Source: JBJXGF01 sp046153015 (GTDB taxonomy: Bacteria > Actinomycetota > Acidimicrobiia > Acidimicrobiales > CAIXPF01). Taken from it: a DNA stretch of 13,114 nt. Under the pieces are notes generated by a model that saw only the letters and a list, made by a program, of their open reading frames with translations, did no database searches and had not been told where the DNA came from. Position 1 is the stretch's first letter; each line of letters begins with the position of its first letter. Made by a program: the position numbers and the translations under genes. Location: contig JBJXGF010000237.1 in NCBI GenBank assembly GCA_046153015.1, positions 1 to 13,114 of the forward strand, written 5' to 3'. Shown here in pieces: positions 6,215 through 13,017 of this stretch.

Positions 6215-8206
6215 GTGCTGACCGAGCTGCAGATCACCAACCGCGAGCCGTACGAAGCCGGCAAGGAGTTCGGCGAGGTCGGCGCCTACGAACGCATCGA
6301 CGGCGTGGCCCGCTACGCGCTCGACCCCCTGCACCCGGCCAACGCCGCGGTGGTCGACCTCGCCGCCGCGCCCCGCGACGCCGAGGGCCTGGTGCGCTTC
6401 TCGGGCGACGTGACCATGCTCGTGCCGGTCGAGCCGGGCCGGGCCCGCGGCACTGCGCTGCTCGAAGTTCCCAACCGGGGCAACCGCCTGGCCCCGGGGT
6501 TCCTCAACCGGGCGCCGACCGCCCCGGCGCCCACGGCGGAGCTCCCGGCGGGCGACGGGTTCCTCTTCCGCCACGGCTGGACCGTCGCGTGGTGCGGCTG
6601 GCAGTGGGACGTGCCCCGCAGCGCCGCCCGCATGGGCCTCGACGCGCCGCAGGCGCTCGACGCCGACGGCGCGCCGATCGCCGGCTGGGTGCAGCTGCGC
6701 ATCCAGCTCCACCAGCCCCGCACCCACGTGCTGCTCACCGACCACCACACCGGCGCCGGCGGCGACCACCAGCCGCTGCCCGCCGCCGGGCTCGACCAGC
6801 CCGACGCGGTGCTCTGGGTGCGCGACTCCCTGCACGCCGCGCCGGCCGCCCTGCCCCGCTCGGCGTGGCGCTTCGCCCGCGAGCGCGACGGCCGGGTGGC
6901 GCCGGACGACACCCGCCTGTGGGTGGAGGGCGGCCTCGTGGCCGGGCGGATCTATGACCTCGTGTACCGCACCCGGATCTGCCCGGTGGCCGGCGCCGGC
7001 CTGGCCGCCGTGCGCGACTTCGCCGCGTTCCTGCGCGCTGACCGGGCGGACAACCCGGCCGCCGGCGCCGCCCGGCGGGTCATCGCCGAGGGGGCCTCGC
7101 AGTGCGGCCGGTTCCTGCGCACGCTCCTGCACCTCGGCATGGACCTCGACGAGGCCGGCCAGCCGGTCTTCGACGGGCTGCTCGTGCACATCGCCGGCGG
7201 CCGGCGGGGGGAGTTCAACCATCGGTACGCGCAGCCCTCCGTGCAGCCCACGCCGAGCTTCGGGCACCGCTTCCCCTTCGCCGACGCGGCCCAGCTCGAC
7301 CCCCGCACCGGCCTGACCGACGGGATCCTCGCCCGCCAGCTGGCCCGGGCGGCGCGGCCGAAGGTGTTCACGGTGAACACCTCGGCCGAGTACTGGCGGG
7401 GCGACGCCTCGCTCACCCACACCAGCGCGGCCGACGGGTCGGACCTCGACCCGCCGCCCGAGGTGCGCAGCTACCTGCTGCGGGGCGCGCAGCACGGCCC
7501 GGGCCTGCTGCCGCTCTCGGACCGCAGCCCGTTCGGCAGCCACGGCCAGAACCCGTTCAACGTGATCGACTACACCCCGCTCCTGCGGGCCGCGCTCGAC
7601 AACCTCGCCGCCTGGGTGGAGCGCGGCGTCGAACCGCCGGCCTCGGCCGTGCCCCGACTCGGCGACGGCACAGCCCTCAGCCGCCAGGACGCCCTCGCTC
7701 GGCTGGCGACGATCCCCGGCCTCGGCCTGCCCGACCCGGCGGAGCTGGCCCGGCTCGAGCCGCTCGAGCTCGGCCCCGACGCCGCTCGGGGCGTCGGGGC
7801 GTGGCCGGCGGCGCCGGTGGGCGAGCCCTACCCGTGCTGGGTGGCCGCGCTCGACGCCGACGGCAACGAGGTGGCCGGCCTGGCCATGCCCGACGTGGCG
7901 GCGCCGGTGGCCACCCACACCGGCTTCAACCCCCGCCACGCCGACTCCGGGGGCGTGGGCCAGCTCATCGAGTACGTCGGCTCGACCCTGCCGTTCCCGG
8001 CGACCGCCGCCGACCGGGCCGCCGCCGGCGACCCGCGCCCCTCGCTGGCCGAGCGCTACGGCGACCGCCACGGCTACGAGACCCAGGTGCGGGCCGCGGC
8101 GAAGGAGCTGGCCGCGCAGCGCACGATCCTGGAGGAGGACGTGGAGCTGTGCGTGCGGATCGCGCTGCGCCGCTACGACGCCTGCGCCGCCTACACGCGG
8201 GAGTAG
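6215..8206 (+). CDS. Alpha/beta hydrolase domain-containing protein (PF20091-like)
   Basis: A large (663-residue) predicted cytoplasmic hydrolase. The N-terminal region has the family opening: REPYEAGKEFGEVGAYERIDG, then ALDPLHPANAAVVDL, then EVPNRGNR. The nucleophile elbow is GASQCGR with candidate catalytic Ser295. It is followed by FLRTLLHLGMDLDE and the signature GGRRGEFNHRYAQPS (328-342). His427, in RGAQHGPG, is the likely catalytic His. I could not fix the acidic residue, though the SAEYW segment is a candidate. The layout matches uncharacterised 'alpha/beta hydrolase domain' proteins (Abhydrolase_10), probably esterases or amidases of unknown substrate. The GTG at 6215 places the conserved sequence near the N terminus; the GTG at 6197 is an alternative. 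Neither has a strong ribosome-binding site. It converges on the exporter gene, 12 bp away. Confidence 0.87.
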   Translation: MLTELQITNREPYEAGKEFGEVGAYERIDGVARYALDPLHPANAAVVDLAAAPRDAEGLVRFSGDVTMLVPVEPGRARGTALLEVPNRGNRLAPGFLNRAPTAPAPTAELPAGDGFLFRHGWTVAWCGWQWDVPRSAARMGLDAPQALDADGAPIAGWVQLRIQLHQPRTHVLLTDHHTGAGGDHQPLPAAGLDQPDAVLWVRDSLHAAPAALPRSAWRFARERDGRVAPDDTRLWVEGGLVAGRIYDLVYRTRICPVAGAGLAAVRDFAAFLRADRADNPAAGAARRVIAEGASQCGRFLRTLLHLGMDLDEAGQPVFDGLLVHIAGGRRGEFNHRYAQPSVQPTPSFGHRFPFADAAQLDPRTGLTDGILARQLARAARPKVFTVNTSAEYWRGDASLTHTSAADGSDLDPPPEVRSYLLRGAQHGPGLLPLSDRSPFGSHGQNPFNVIDYTPLLRAALDNLAAWVERGVEPPASAVPRLGDGTALSRQDALARLATIPGLGLPDPAELARLEPLELGPDAARGVGAWPAAPVGEPYPCWVAALDADGNEVAGLAMPDVAAPVATHTGFNPRHADSGGVGQLIEYVGSTLPFPATAADRAAAGDPRPSLAERYGDRHGYETQVRAAAKELAAQRTILEEDVELCVRIALRRYDACAAYTRE

Positions 8207-8220
8207 AGGCGGGCTCGCCT
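8207..8220. terminator. Short hairpin between convergent hydrolase and exporter genes
   Basis: The inverted repeat AGGCG-GGCT-CGCCT starts right after the hydrolase TAG and overlaps the first bases of the exporter's stop codon. It could act on both transcripts. The stem is only 5 bp and no T-tract follows, so a terminator role is weakly supported. Confidence 0.3.
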
Positions 8221-9808
8221 ACAGCTCGAGGGCGAGGCCGGCCTCGGGCTCGGGCTCGGGCTTCGCCTGCGCGCCGCCCGCCTCGGCGTGGTCGCGCAGA
8301 GGCTGCTCCCGCAGCGTCCAGCTCACCACCAGCGCCAGCGCGGTGAGGGGCGCCGCGGCGATGAACACCCCGCCGACCGAGTGGGCCAACGCGCCGCTCA
8401 CCAGGCCCCGCAGCGGCTCGGCGAGCTGGTGGATGTTGGCCGGCCGGTTGGCGAGGGTCTTGGCGGTCACGCCCTCGGGCAGGGGGTTGGCGGCGGCGAT
8501 GTCGACCAGACGCTCGTTGAGCCTCGTCTTGAGGACCGCGCCGAAGGCGGCCACGCCGAGGCTGCCCCCGAGGGTGCGGATGAACGTGAGCGTGGCGGTG
8601 ACCACCCCGAGGTCGCGCAGCTCCACCGCGTTCTGTGAGGCGGTGGACAGGACCGGCATGGCCGACCCGGCGCCCAGGCCGATGACGACCATGATCAACG
8701 CGATGGCCAACGTGCTCATCGAGGCGTCGAGCTGGGCCAGCAGCACCATGCCGACGAGCAGCGTGGTCGTGCCGAGCAGCACCCAGCGCTTGTAGCGGCC
8801 GTTGCGCGTGGTGAGCCGGCCGGTGACGATCGCCGCCACGCTGATGCCGGCCATCGTCGGGGCGAGCAGGAGCCCCGAGTTGGTGGCGGAGTAGCCCCGG
8901 ACGCCCTGGAAGAACAGCGGCATGAACGAGCTCGACGCGTAGAAGATCGGCCCGAGCAGGAACGACAGCGTGAGCGTGGTGGCCACGACCGGGTTGCGGA
9001 ACAGGCGCAGCGGCACGATCGGCTCGGCGACCCGCGCCTCCCACGCCAGGAACAGCCCGAGCAGCGCCACGCCGCCGGCGGCGAGGCCGACGATCTGGGG
9101 CGAGGCCCAGGCGTACTCGTCGCCTCCCCACACCGAGATGAGCACCAGGCAGGTCACGCCGGCGACCACCAGCCCGGCCCCCACCAGGTCGACCCGGGCC
9201 TCGCGCCGCTCGAAGGGGATGCGCAGCGCCGCCGAGGTCACCGCCAGGGCGGCGATGCCGATCGGCAGGTTGATCGTGAAGATCCACCGCCACCCGAGGT
9301 TGTCGGTGAGAAAGCCGCCGGCCAACGGGCCGATCACGCTGGCGGAGGCGAACACGGCGGTGAAATAGCCGATGTAGCGGCCGCGCTGGCGGGGCGGGAT
9401 CAGGTCCCCCACGATGGCGAAGCACAACGCGTAGAGCCCGCCGCCGCCGACGCCCTGCAGGGCTCGGGCGAGGATCAGCGTGAGCATGGTGGGCGCCGCC
9501 CCGCAGGCCAGCGAGCCGACGAGGAACAGCACAATGGCGGCCTGGAACATCCGCCGGCGGCCGTAGAGGTCGCCGAGCTTGCCCCACAGCGGCGTGGACG
9601 CGGTGGAGGTGAGCAGGTACGACACCACGACCCAGGAGAGCTGGTTGATGCCGCCGACGTCGGACACGATGCTCGGGAGCGCGGTCGACACGATCGTCTG
9701 GTCGACCGCGGCGATGAACATGCCGATCATGAGGCCCGACAGCGCCGTCATGATCTGACGGTGCGACAGGCCGGCGCCCCCGGGGGCAGGGGCGGTGGCT
9801 GCTGACAT
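8219..9808 (-). CDS. MFS transporter, DHA2 (EmrB/QacA) drug exporter family
   Basis: A 529-residue inner-membrane protein with about 14 hydrophobic helices, the usual size and number for DHA2-type proton antiporters. Diagnostic motifs are the helix-one D1-type sequence MFIAAVDQTIVSTALPSI (Asp36), motif A GKLGDLYGRRR (76-86), and the motif-C-like ASVIGPLAGGFLTDNLGWRW in helix five. These exporters remove drugs, dyes or metabolites; the substrate cannot be read from sequence. A periplasmic-type loop between the last two helices (residues ~435-475) is followed by a final helix and a short tail with Glu-Pro repeats encoded by CTCGGG units. The ATG at 9808 begins exactly at the conserved N terminus; AGGAG lies farther upstream than ideal. 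No TetR or MarR gene adjoins it, unusual for this family, but inverted repeats lie upstream. Confidence 0.93.
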   Translation of the reverse strand: MSAATAPAPGGAGLSHRQIMTALSGLMIGMFIAAVDQTIVSTALPSIVSDVGGINQLSWVVVSYLLTSTASTPLWGKLGDLYGRRRMFQAAIVLFLVGSLACGAAPTMLTLILARALQGVGGGGLYALCFAIVGDLIPPRQRGRYIGYFTAVFASASVIGPLAGGFLTDNLGWRWIFTINLPIGIAALAVTSAALRIPFERREARVDLVGAGLVVAGVTCLVLISVWGGDEYAWASPQIVGLAAGGVALLGLFLAWEARVAEPIVPLRLFRNPVVATTLTLSFLLGPIFYASSSFMPLFFQGVRGYSATNSGLLLAPTMAGISVAAIVTGRLTTRNGRYKRWVLLGTTTLLVGMVLLAQLDASMSTLAIALIMVVIGLGAGSAMPVLSTASQNAVELRDLGVVTATLTFIRTLGGSLGVAAFGAVLKTRLNERLVDIAAANPLPEGVTAKTLANRPANIHQLAEPLRGLVSGALAHSVGGVFIAAAPLTALALVVSWTLREQPLRDHAEAGGAQAKPEPEPEAGLALEL

Positions 9809-9851
9809 GGACGAGACTCTCGCTCTCCTGGTCCTTCGCCGGCAAGGTTGA

Positions 9852-9890
9852 GCAGCTCAGTCGAGCTGCACGGTTGGCCTGCTCAGTCGA
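9852..9890. promoter_or_regulatory. Candidate operator upstream of the exporter gene
   Basis: A perfect inverted repeat GCAGCTC-AGTC-GAGCTGC (9852-9869) lies about 45-60 bp upstream of the exporter ATG. Its core GCTCAGTCGA recurs at 9881-9890, 26 bp farther on. Paired half-sites at this distance suit a repressor of the TetR or MarR class, but no regulator gene adjoins, so the binding protein is unknown. The rest of 9809-10056 shows only a small CGAGA-C-TCTCG palindrome at 9812-9822 and no gene. Confidence 0.4.
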
Positions 9891-10056
9891 TCAGCGCCGT
9901 GAACCACGTGAGTGGGAGCAAACGTCACGGGTCGCAGGAAGCGAACGAGGCGATTGTCGACGCTGCGGGGTCAGCGCGCCGCTCATCGTCGACTTTCCGG
10001 CCCGAATCGGCCGCGAGCGTGTGACGATTGCTCCCGCTCGCCGTTCGACAAGCCTG

Positions 10057-10623
10057 TCAGTGGTCGCGTATGTCGTTGTTCGGGGTGTGGTCGCCGGCCA
10101 GCCAGCGGGCCAGCTCCGAATGGGCGTCCTTGCGGCGCATGGCGGCGATCTCGCCGGCGTCGGGCGGGTCGACCGTGAACTCGATCATCAAGCCGTCGGG
10201 ATCCCACGTGTAGAACGACACGCAGTATCCGTGGTCGATCGTCATGTGCTGGAGGCCGTTGGCCTCGACCCGGGCGATCATCGCCTCCTGGGTCTCCTGG
10301 TCGACCTTCATGGCGAAGTGGTCGAACGGCGAGGGCGGCTTGGCCAGGCCGAACTCGGCCACGTCGGCCGGGTCGGCGAACTGGAAGAAGGCCAACGCCG
10401 AGCCGTCGGCGATCTCGTAGAACGTGTGGCAGTAGGTGCGCTCCTTGCCGAACAGCTCGGCCTTCTCGCACCACGTGGCGGCGAGCGGGATGCCGAGCAC
10501 GTCCTCGTAGAAGCGCCGGGTGGCTTCCTGATCCTTCACCACGAAGGCGTGGTGGTGCAGCCGGGCAGGCAGGCGGGGCAGGGCCGGCGCGGCGACGCCG
10601 CCCTGGGATTCGGTGGCGGTCAT
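10057..10623 (-). CDS. VOC family protein (glyoxalase/dioxygenase superfamily)
   Basis: A 188-residue two-module VOC protein, distinct from the one at 1144. Module one begins LHHHAFVVKDQEATRRFYEDVLG, module two DHFAMKV, and the end of the fold is TWDPDGLMIEFTVDPP. The candidate metal ligands are His25 (within a His-His-His run), His102 and Glu148, the usual His-His-Glu triad. An aromatic or enol substrate is plausible but unproven, and the reaction could be dioxygenation, isomerisation or lyase chemistry. The C-terminal tail (150-188) is charged and specific to this protein. The ATG at 10623 has no clear ribosome-binding site. The gene lies 28 bp downstream of the hemerythrin gene on the same strand, so the two are probably cotranscribed and this start may rely on translation of the upstream gene. 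Confidence 0.86.
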   Translation of the reverse strand: MTATESQGGVAAPALPRLPARLHHHAFVVKDQEATRRFYEDVLGIPLAATWCEKAELFGKERTYCHTFYEIADGSALAFFQFADPADVAEFGLAKPPSPFDHFAMKVDQETQEAMIARVEANGLQHMTIDHGYCVSFYTWDPDGLMIEFTVDPPDAGEIAAMRRKDAHSELARWLAGDHTPNNDIRDH

Positions 10624-10651
10624 GGCCCGATCATTCCACAGGCCCCGGCGC

Positions 10652-11071
10652 TCAGGCCCCGCTGTAATCCCGGGAGGTGAGCTGGCCGGAGTACACGCCG
10701 TACTTGGTGTCGGGCCCGGCGATATGGGCCGTGAGCCAGCGCCACAGGAACTCCGAGATCTCCTTGGTGAAGGCGCCGCGAGCGTCGAGCTCGCGCTGGT
10801 GCTCCCCGAAGCGCTCGAGCAGCGCCACGTGCATGTACCGATGGCGTTCCTGGTCCGGGTACTCGAAGGAGGCCATCACCTGCTCCTCGGCGCGGAAGTG
10901 CTCCACCGCCAGCGCGCCGAGCTCGCTCAGGGTCTCCACCAGCTCCGCCTTGGGGGCGTGGGCCTCGCCGCCCTCCTGCAGCCGGTTCATGAGCCCGACC
11001 AGCCGCTGATGCTGGTCGTCCATGTCGGGGAAGCCGACCGCGAGCCTGGGGGTCCACACGAAGAGCGCCAT
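10652..11071 (-). CDS. Bacteriohemerythrin
   Basis: A 139-residue single-domain O2-binding protein of the four-helix-bundle type, predicted cytoplasmic. All seven di-iron ligands are present, almost at the positions known for Methylococcus capsulatus bacteriohemerythrin: His21 (MDDQH), His58 and Glu62 (EHFRAEE), His77 and His81 (HRYMH), and His116 and Asp121 (HIAGPD). The N-terminal FVWTPRLAVGFPDMD block and the closing Tyr after the Asp also fit. Such proteins store, carry or sense oxygen. The ATG at 11071 puts the conserved Trp at residue 6; a longer frame to 11122 would only add a non-conserved Arg/Pro stretch. No good ribosome-binding site is visible. It is the first gene of a probable operon with the VOC gene and is divergent from the epimerase-like gene. 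Confidence 0.94.
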   Translation of the reverse strand: MALFVWTPRLAVGFPDMDDQHQRLVGLMNRLQEGGEAHAPKAELVETLSELGALAVEHFRAEEQVMASFEYPDQERHRYMHVALLERFGEHQRELDARGAFTKEISEFLWRWLTAHIAGPDTKYGVYSGQLTSRDYSGA

Positions 11072-11130
11072 GCCCCGCACATCGGCACGTCGGGGCCGTG
11101 GGTTCAGAGGCGAAGGTCCCAAGCTCGGGC

Positions 11131-11143
11131 TACGGTGCGCCGA
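11131..11143 (+). promoter_or_regulatory. Candidate -10 element for leaderless mRNA
   Basis: TACGGT at 11131-11136 fits TAnnnT and ends 6 nt before the ATG at 11143, which would place the transcription start at or near the A of the ATG. No ribosome-binding site precedes this ATG. Leaderless mRNAs are common in Actinomycetota. No matching -35 is visible, so confidence is limited. Confidence 0.4.
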
Positions 11144-11583
11144 TGGGCTTCGTCCACATCGACCACGTCGGCCTCGTCGCCTACACGATCGAGCAGGCCC
11201 GCCAGGTGCTGGGCGACGCGCTCGGCCTCGACCTCGACGAGGCCCGTTCGCGCTGGCCCGAGGGCAGTTACTTCGCTCCTGAGCAGACCTACAACTTCTT
11301 CTTCGCCGTCGGCCAGGGCGAGACCCAGGTGGAGGTGTTGATCCCCGAGGCGGGGGCCACCAGCGGCGCGGCGAAGTTCCTCGAGCGGCGCGGGCCGGGC
11401 CTGCACCACCTCTGCTACGCCTGCGAGGACGTGCACGCCGAAGCCGAGCGTCTCCTCGCCAACGGGCTCGCCGAGATCGCGCTCCCCCGCACCGCGGACG
11501 GGCGGCGCACGGTGGCGTTCTTCCATCCCAAGAGCACCGGCGGCATCCTCACCGAGCTGGTGCCGGTGCGCCGCTCCGCCTAG
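11143..11583 (+). CDS. Methylmalonyl-CoA epimerase-like VOC protein
   Basis: A 146-residue VOC protein with the sequence plan of methylmalonyl-CoA epimerase, which interconverts the (2R) and (2S) forms of methylmalonyl-CoA in propionate metabolism. The candidate metal ligands His8, Gln62, His88 and Glu138 line up with His12, Gln65, His91 and Glu141 of the Propionibacterium shermanii enzyme at nearly constant offset. The blocks VEVLIPEAGATSGAAKFLERR, GPGLHHL and FFHPKSTGGILTELV are typical of that family. Helix one lacks the usual Phe-Tyr after the alanine-rich turn (it reads ARQVLGDALGL), and the residues between modules differ, so another CoA-thioester or lactoylglutathione-like substrate is possible. 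The ATG at 11143 has a possible -10 box 6 nt upstream. No mutase gene is in the window. Confidence 0.82.
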   Translation: MGFVHIDHVGLVAYTIEQARQVLGDALGLDLDEARSRWPEGSYFAPEQTYNFFFAVGQGETQVEVLIPEAGATSGAAKFLERRGPGLHHLCYACEDVHAEAERLLANGLAEIALPRTADGRRTVAFFHPKSTGGILTELVPVRRSA

Positions 11584-11616
11584 CGGCTCGCCGGGGGCCT
11601 CGGCGCCACGCGGTTG

Positions 11617-11640
11617 CCCGCCCGCCGGGCGGGGTACCCC
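11617..11640. promoter_or_regulatory. Overlapping palindromes upstream of the 11647 gene
   Basis: CCCGCCCG-C-CGGGCGGG (11617-11633) overlaps the perfect 10-bp palindrome GGGGTACCCC (11631-11640), which ends 6 nt before the ATG at 11647. The pair could be the terminator of the epimerase-like gene, an operator, or a structure over the start site. There is no T-tract. In such GC-rich DNA a short palindrome may also be chance. Confidence 0.35.
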
Positions 11641-11646
11641 GAGCCC

Positions 11647-12258
11647 ATGGCCAACACCAACTCGATCGCACACGTCCTCCACGACACCGGGCTCGCCGCG
11701 TGGTTCGGCGGCTCGCTCATGGGCGCCATCGGGCTCAACGGCGCGGCGGCGTCGGCATCGGACATGAAGGAGCGGACCCCGATCGCCGATGTCGGCTGGG
11801 CCCGGTGGACGCCGGTCAACTTCGTGGGCATCGGCGCGCACCTGCTCGGCGGCGCCCTGCTCGTGGCGGGCAACAAGGGCCGCCTCGTCGGCCAGCAAGG
11901 CGTCGCCTCCACCTCGGGCATGAAGACCGCGCTGACCGCCGCGGCGCTGGCCGCTACGGGCTGGGCGCGCCTGGTCGGCCGTCAGATCCAGGACGCCGGG
12001 CCGGTGATGGCGGCGGGGCCGACCGACCCCACCGACGACACGCCCGACGACGTGGCCCGGGCCATGCGCAAGCAGAAGGTGCTCCAGTGGGTGATCCCGG
12101 CCACCACCGGGGCTCTGGTGGTGCTGAGCGCCTACATGAGCGAGCAGCAGCGCAGCACCAAGGTGATGGAGGGCACGATCAAGCGGCTGATGCCGGGCGG
12201 CGGCGATCACGCGGGCGGCCAGGGCACGATCGGCCGCCTGATCGAGGCGGTGTCGTAG
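11647..12258 (+). CDS. Four-helix membrane protein of unknown function
   Basis: A 203-residue protein with about four membrane segments: residues ~14-36 (LAAWFGGSLMGAIGLNGAA), ~56-76, ~92-110 and ~147-165 (VIPATTGALVVLSAYM). The opening MANTNSIAHVLHDTGLAAWF and the segment WARWTPVNFVGIGAHLLGGA resemble hypothetical proteins I remember from many Actinomycetota, none with a known role. A hydrophilic loop rich in Thr/Asp/Pro (~124-140) separates helices three and four, and the tail after helix four is basic with Gly. The ATG at 11647 is chosen because the conserved sequence starts there; upstream codons from a GTG at 11614 run through the palindromes. No ribosome-binding site is evident. It converges on the next gene with 12 bp between stops. 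Confidence 0.85.
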   Translation: MANTNSIAHVLHDTGLAAWFGGSLMGAIGLNGAAASASDMKERTPIADVGWARWTPVNFVGIGAHLLGGALLVAGNKGRLVGQQGVASTSGMKTALTAAALAATGWARLVGRQIQDAGPVMAAGPTDPTDDTPDDVARAMRKQKVLQWVIPATTGALVVLSAYMSEQQRSTKVMEGTIKRLMPGGGDHAGGQGTIGRLIEAVS

Positions 12259-12270
12259 CCCGCTGGGCCG

Positions 12271-12924
12271 CTAGACGGCGGGGGCGAGGATGACCATCAG
12301 CGAATCGGCGAGGGCGTCGGGATCGGGCCGGGTGAGCCGGGCCGATCCCGATGCCGATCCCGAGCCGGCGCCGCTCGGCGCGGGCAGTTCGGCGGCGAGG
12401 CGGCCGGCGAAGCCGGCCAGCGCGTGCAGGGCGTCGCGCCAGGCGGCGAGCTCGTCGCGGCCACGGCCCTCGAGCACCGCGCCGATCATCTCCTCCAGCG
12501 GCCAGGCCGCCTCGGGAAGGCCCTCGAGCAGGCGGCGGTTGCCCTGGCGGGCCGCCTCGACCGTGCGCACCAGCGCCGAGCAGTAGAGGAGCAGCGCCGC
12601 CGCGCCCTGCGCGTCGCCGGCGTAGACGTCGGCCGCGGCCCGGGCCCACGGCCCGATCGGCGCGCCGCGCAGGGCGGGGCCGGCCACTCGGAGCGCCACG
12701 TCGGTCATGGCCGCGGTGAGCTCGCCCACCTCGGCCTCGGCGCCCGCCGCCTCCTGCTCGAGCGCCCAATCGACGTGGGTCTGGAGCAGGGCGAGGTACG
12801 CCAGCGCCCGGCGGGGCGCGGTGTCGGGCCCGTCGGGCAGGCGGCGCAGGCGGCGCTCGTAGGCCCGCTCGGCCGCGTCGAAGCGTTGGCGCCACACCAA
12901 CCGCCTGCCGCCGAGTCTCCCCAT
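12271..12924 (-). CDS. Helical hypothetical protein, 217 residues
   Basis: I do not recognise this protein. It is Ala/Leu/Arg-rich and predicted almost wholly helical, with no clear signal peptide, no transmembrane helix and no catalytic motif. Recognisable stretches are the basic N terminus (RLVWRQRFDAAERAYERRLRR), LAYLALLQTHVDWALEQE in the middle, and WPLEEMIGAVLEGRGRDEL. A Gly-Ser linker near the C terminus (residues ~182-193), encoded by two 12-bp tandem repeats at 12341-12364, precedes a conserved-looking end DPDALADSLMVILAP. The ATG at 12924 is preferred over the in-frame TTG at 12933. A -10-like TAGCAT (12939-12934 on this strand) sits 9 nt upstream, giving an almost leaderless mRNA. 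Codon use fits the rest of the window. Confidence 0.72.
   Translation of the reverse strand: MGRLGGRRLVWRQRFDAAERAYERRLRRLPDGPDTAPRRALAYLALLQTHVDWALEQEAAGAEAEVGELTAAMTDVALRVAGPALRGAPIGPWARAAADVYAGDAQGAAALLLYCSALVRTVEAARQGNRRLLEGLPEAAWPLEEMIGAVLEGRGRDELAAWRDALHALAGFAGRLAAELPAPSGAGSGSASGSARLTRPDPDALADSLMVILAPAV
12341..12364. repeat. Two 12-bp tandem repeats encoding a Gly-Ser linker
   Basis: GCCGATCCCGAT and GCCGATCCCGAG lie side by side inside the 12271-12924 gene. On the coding strand they give Gly-Ser-Ala-Ser-type residues, a probable flexible linker. Slippage-prone but in frame, so length variants would keep the reading frame. Confidence 0.7.
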
Positions 12925-13017
12925 CAGAGCCAAATGCTAGCGCTGTAATTACGGTCGCGTAGTTCCCGCCTGCGGCGGTGTTGAACCATTTGGGTGCGGC
13001 TCTTCGGGAGGGACTGA
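12925..13017. promoter_or_regulatory. Intergenic region with promoter-like and palindromic elements
   Basis: Contains TAGCAT reading toward the 12924 gene (complement of 12934-12939), the perfect 8-bp palindrome GTAATTAC (12945-12952) and a hairpin CCGCC-TGC-GGCGG (12966-12978) downstream of the transposase-like frame. The local AT-rich patch around 12931-12952 stands out from its surroundings. If the neighbour is an insertion sequence, its end should fall in this interval; no terminal inverted repeat can be tested because the other end is outside the window. Confidence 0.4.

Noticed and set aside
4832..8071. A very long open frame on the minus strand crossing several genes
   Set aside because: Its translation is Arg/Gly/Pro/Ala-rich without family motifs and it runs antisense to the hydrolase and out of frame through the flippase. 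Long spurious frames are normal at this GC content.
9874..10680. Plus-strand open frame opposite the VOC gene at 10057
   Set aside because: Antisense to a clear VOC gene with an intact metal triad; the plus-strand translation shows no motif.
10652..11122. Longer hemerythrin start at 11122
   Set aside because: The added residues are Arg/Pro-rich and not part of the family, and the ATG at 11071 puts the ligands at their known positions.
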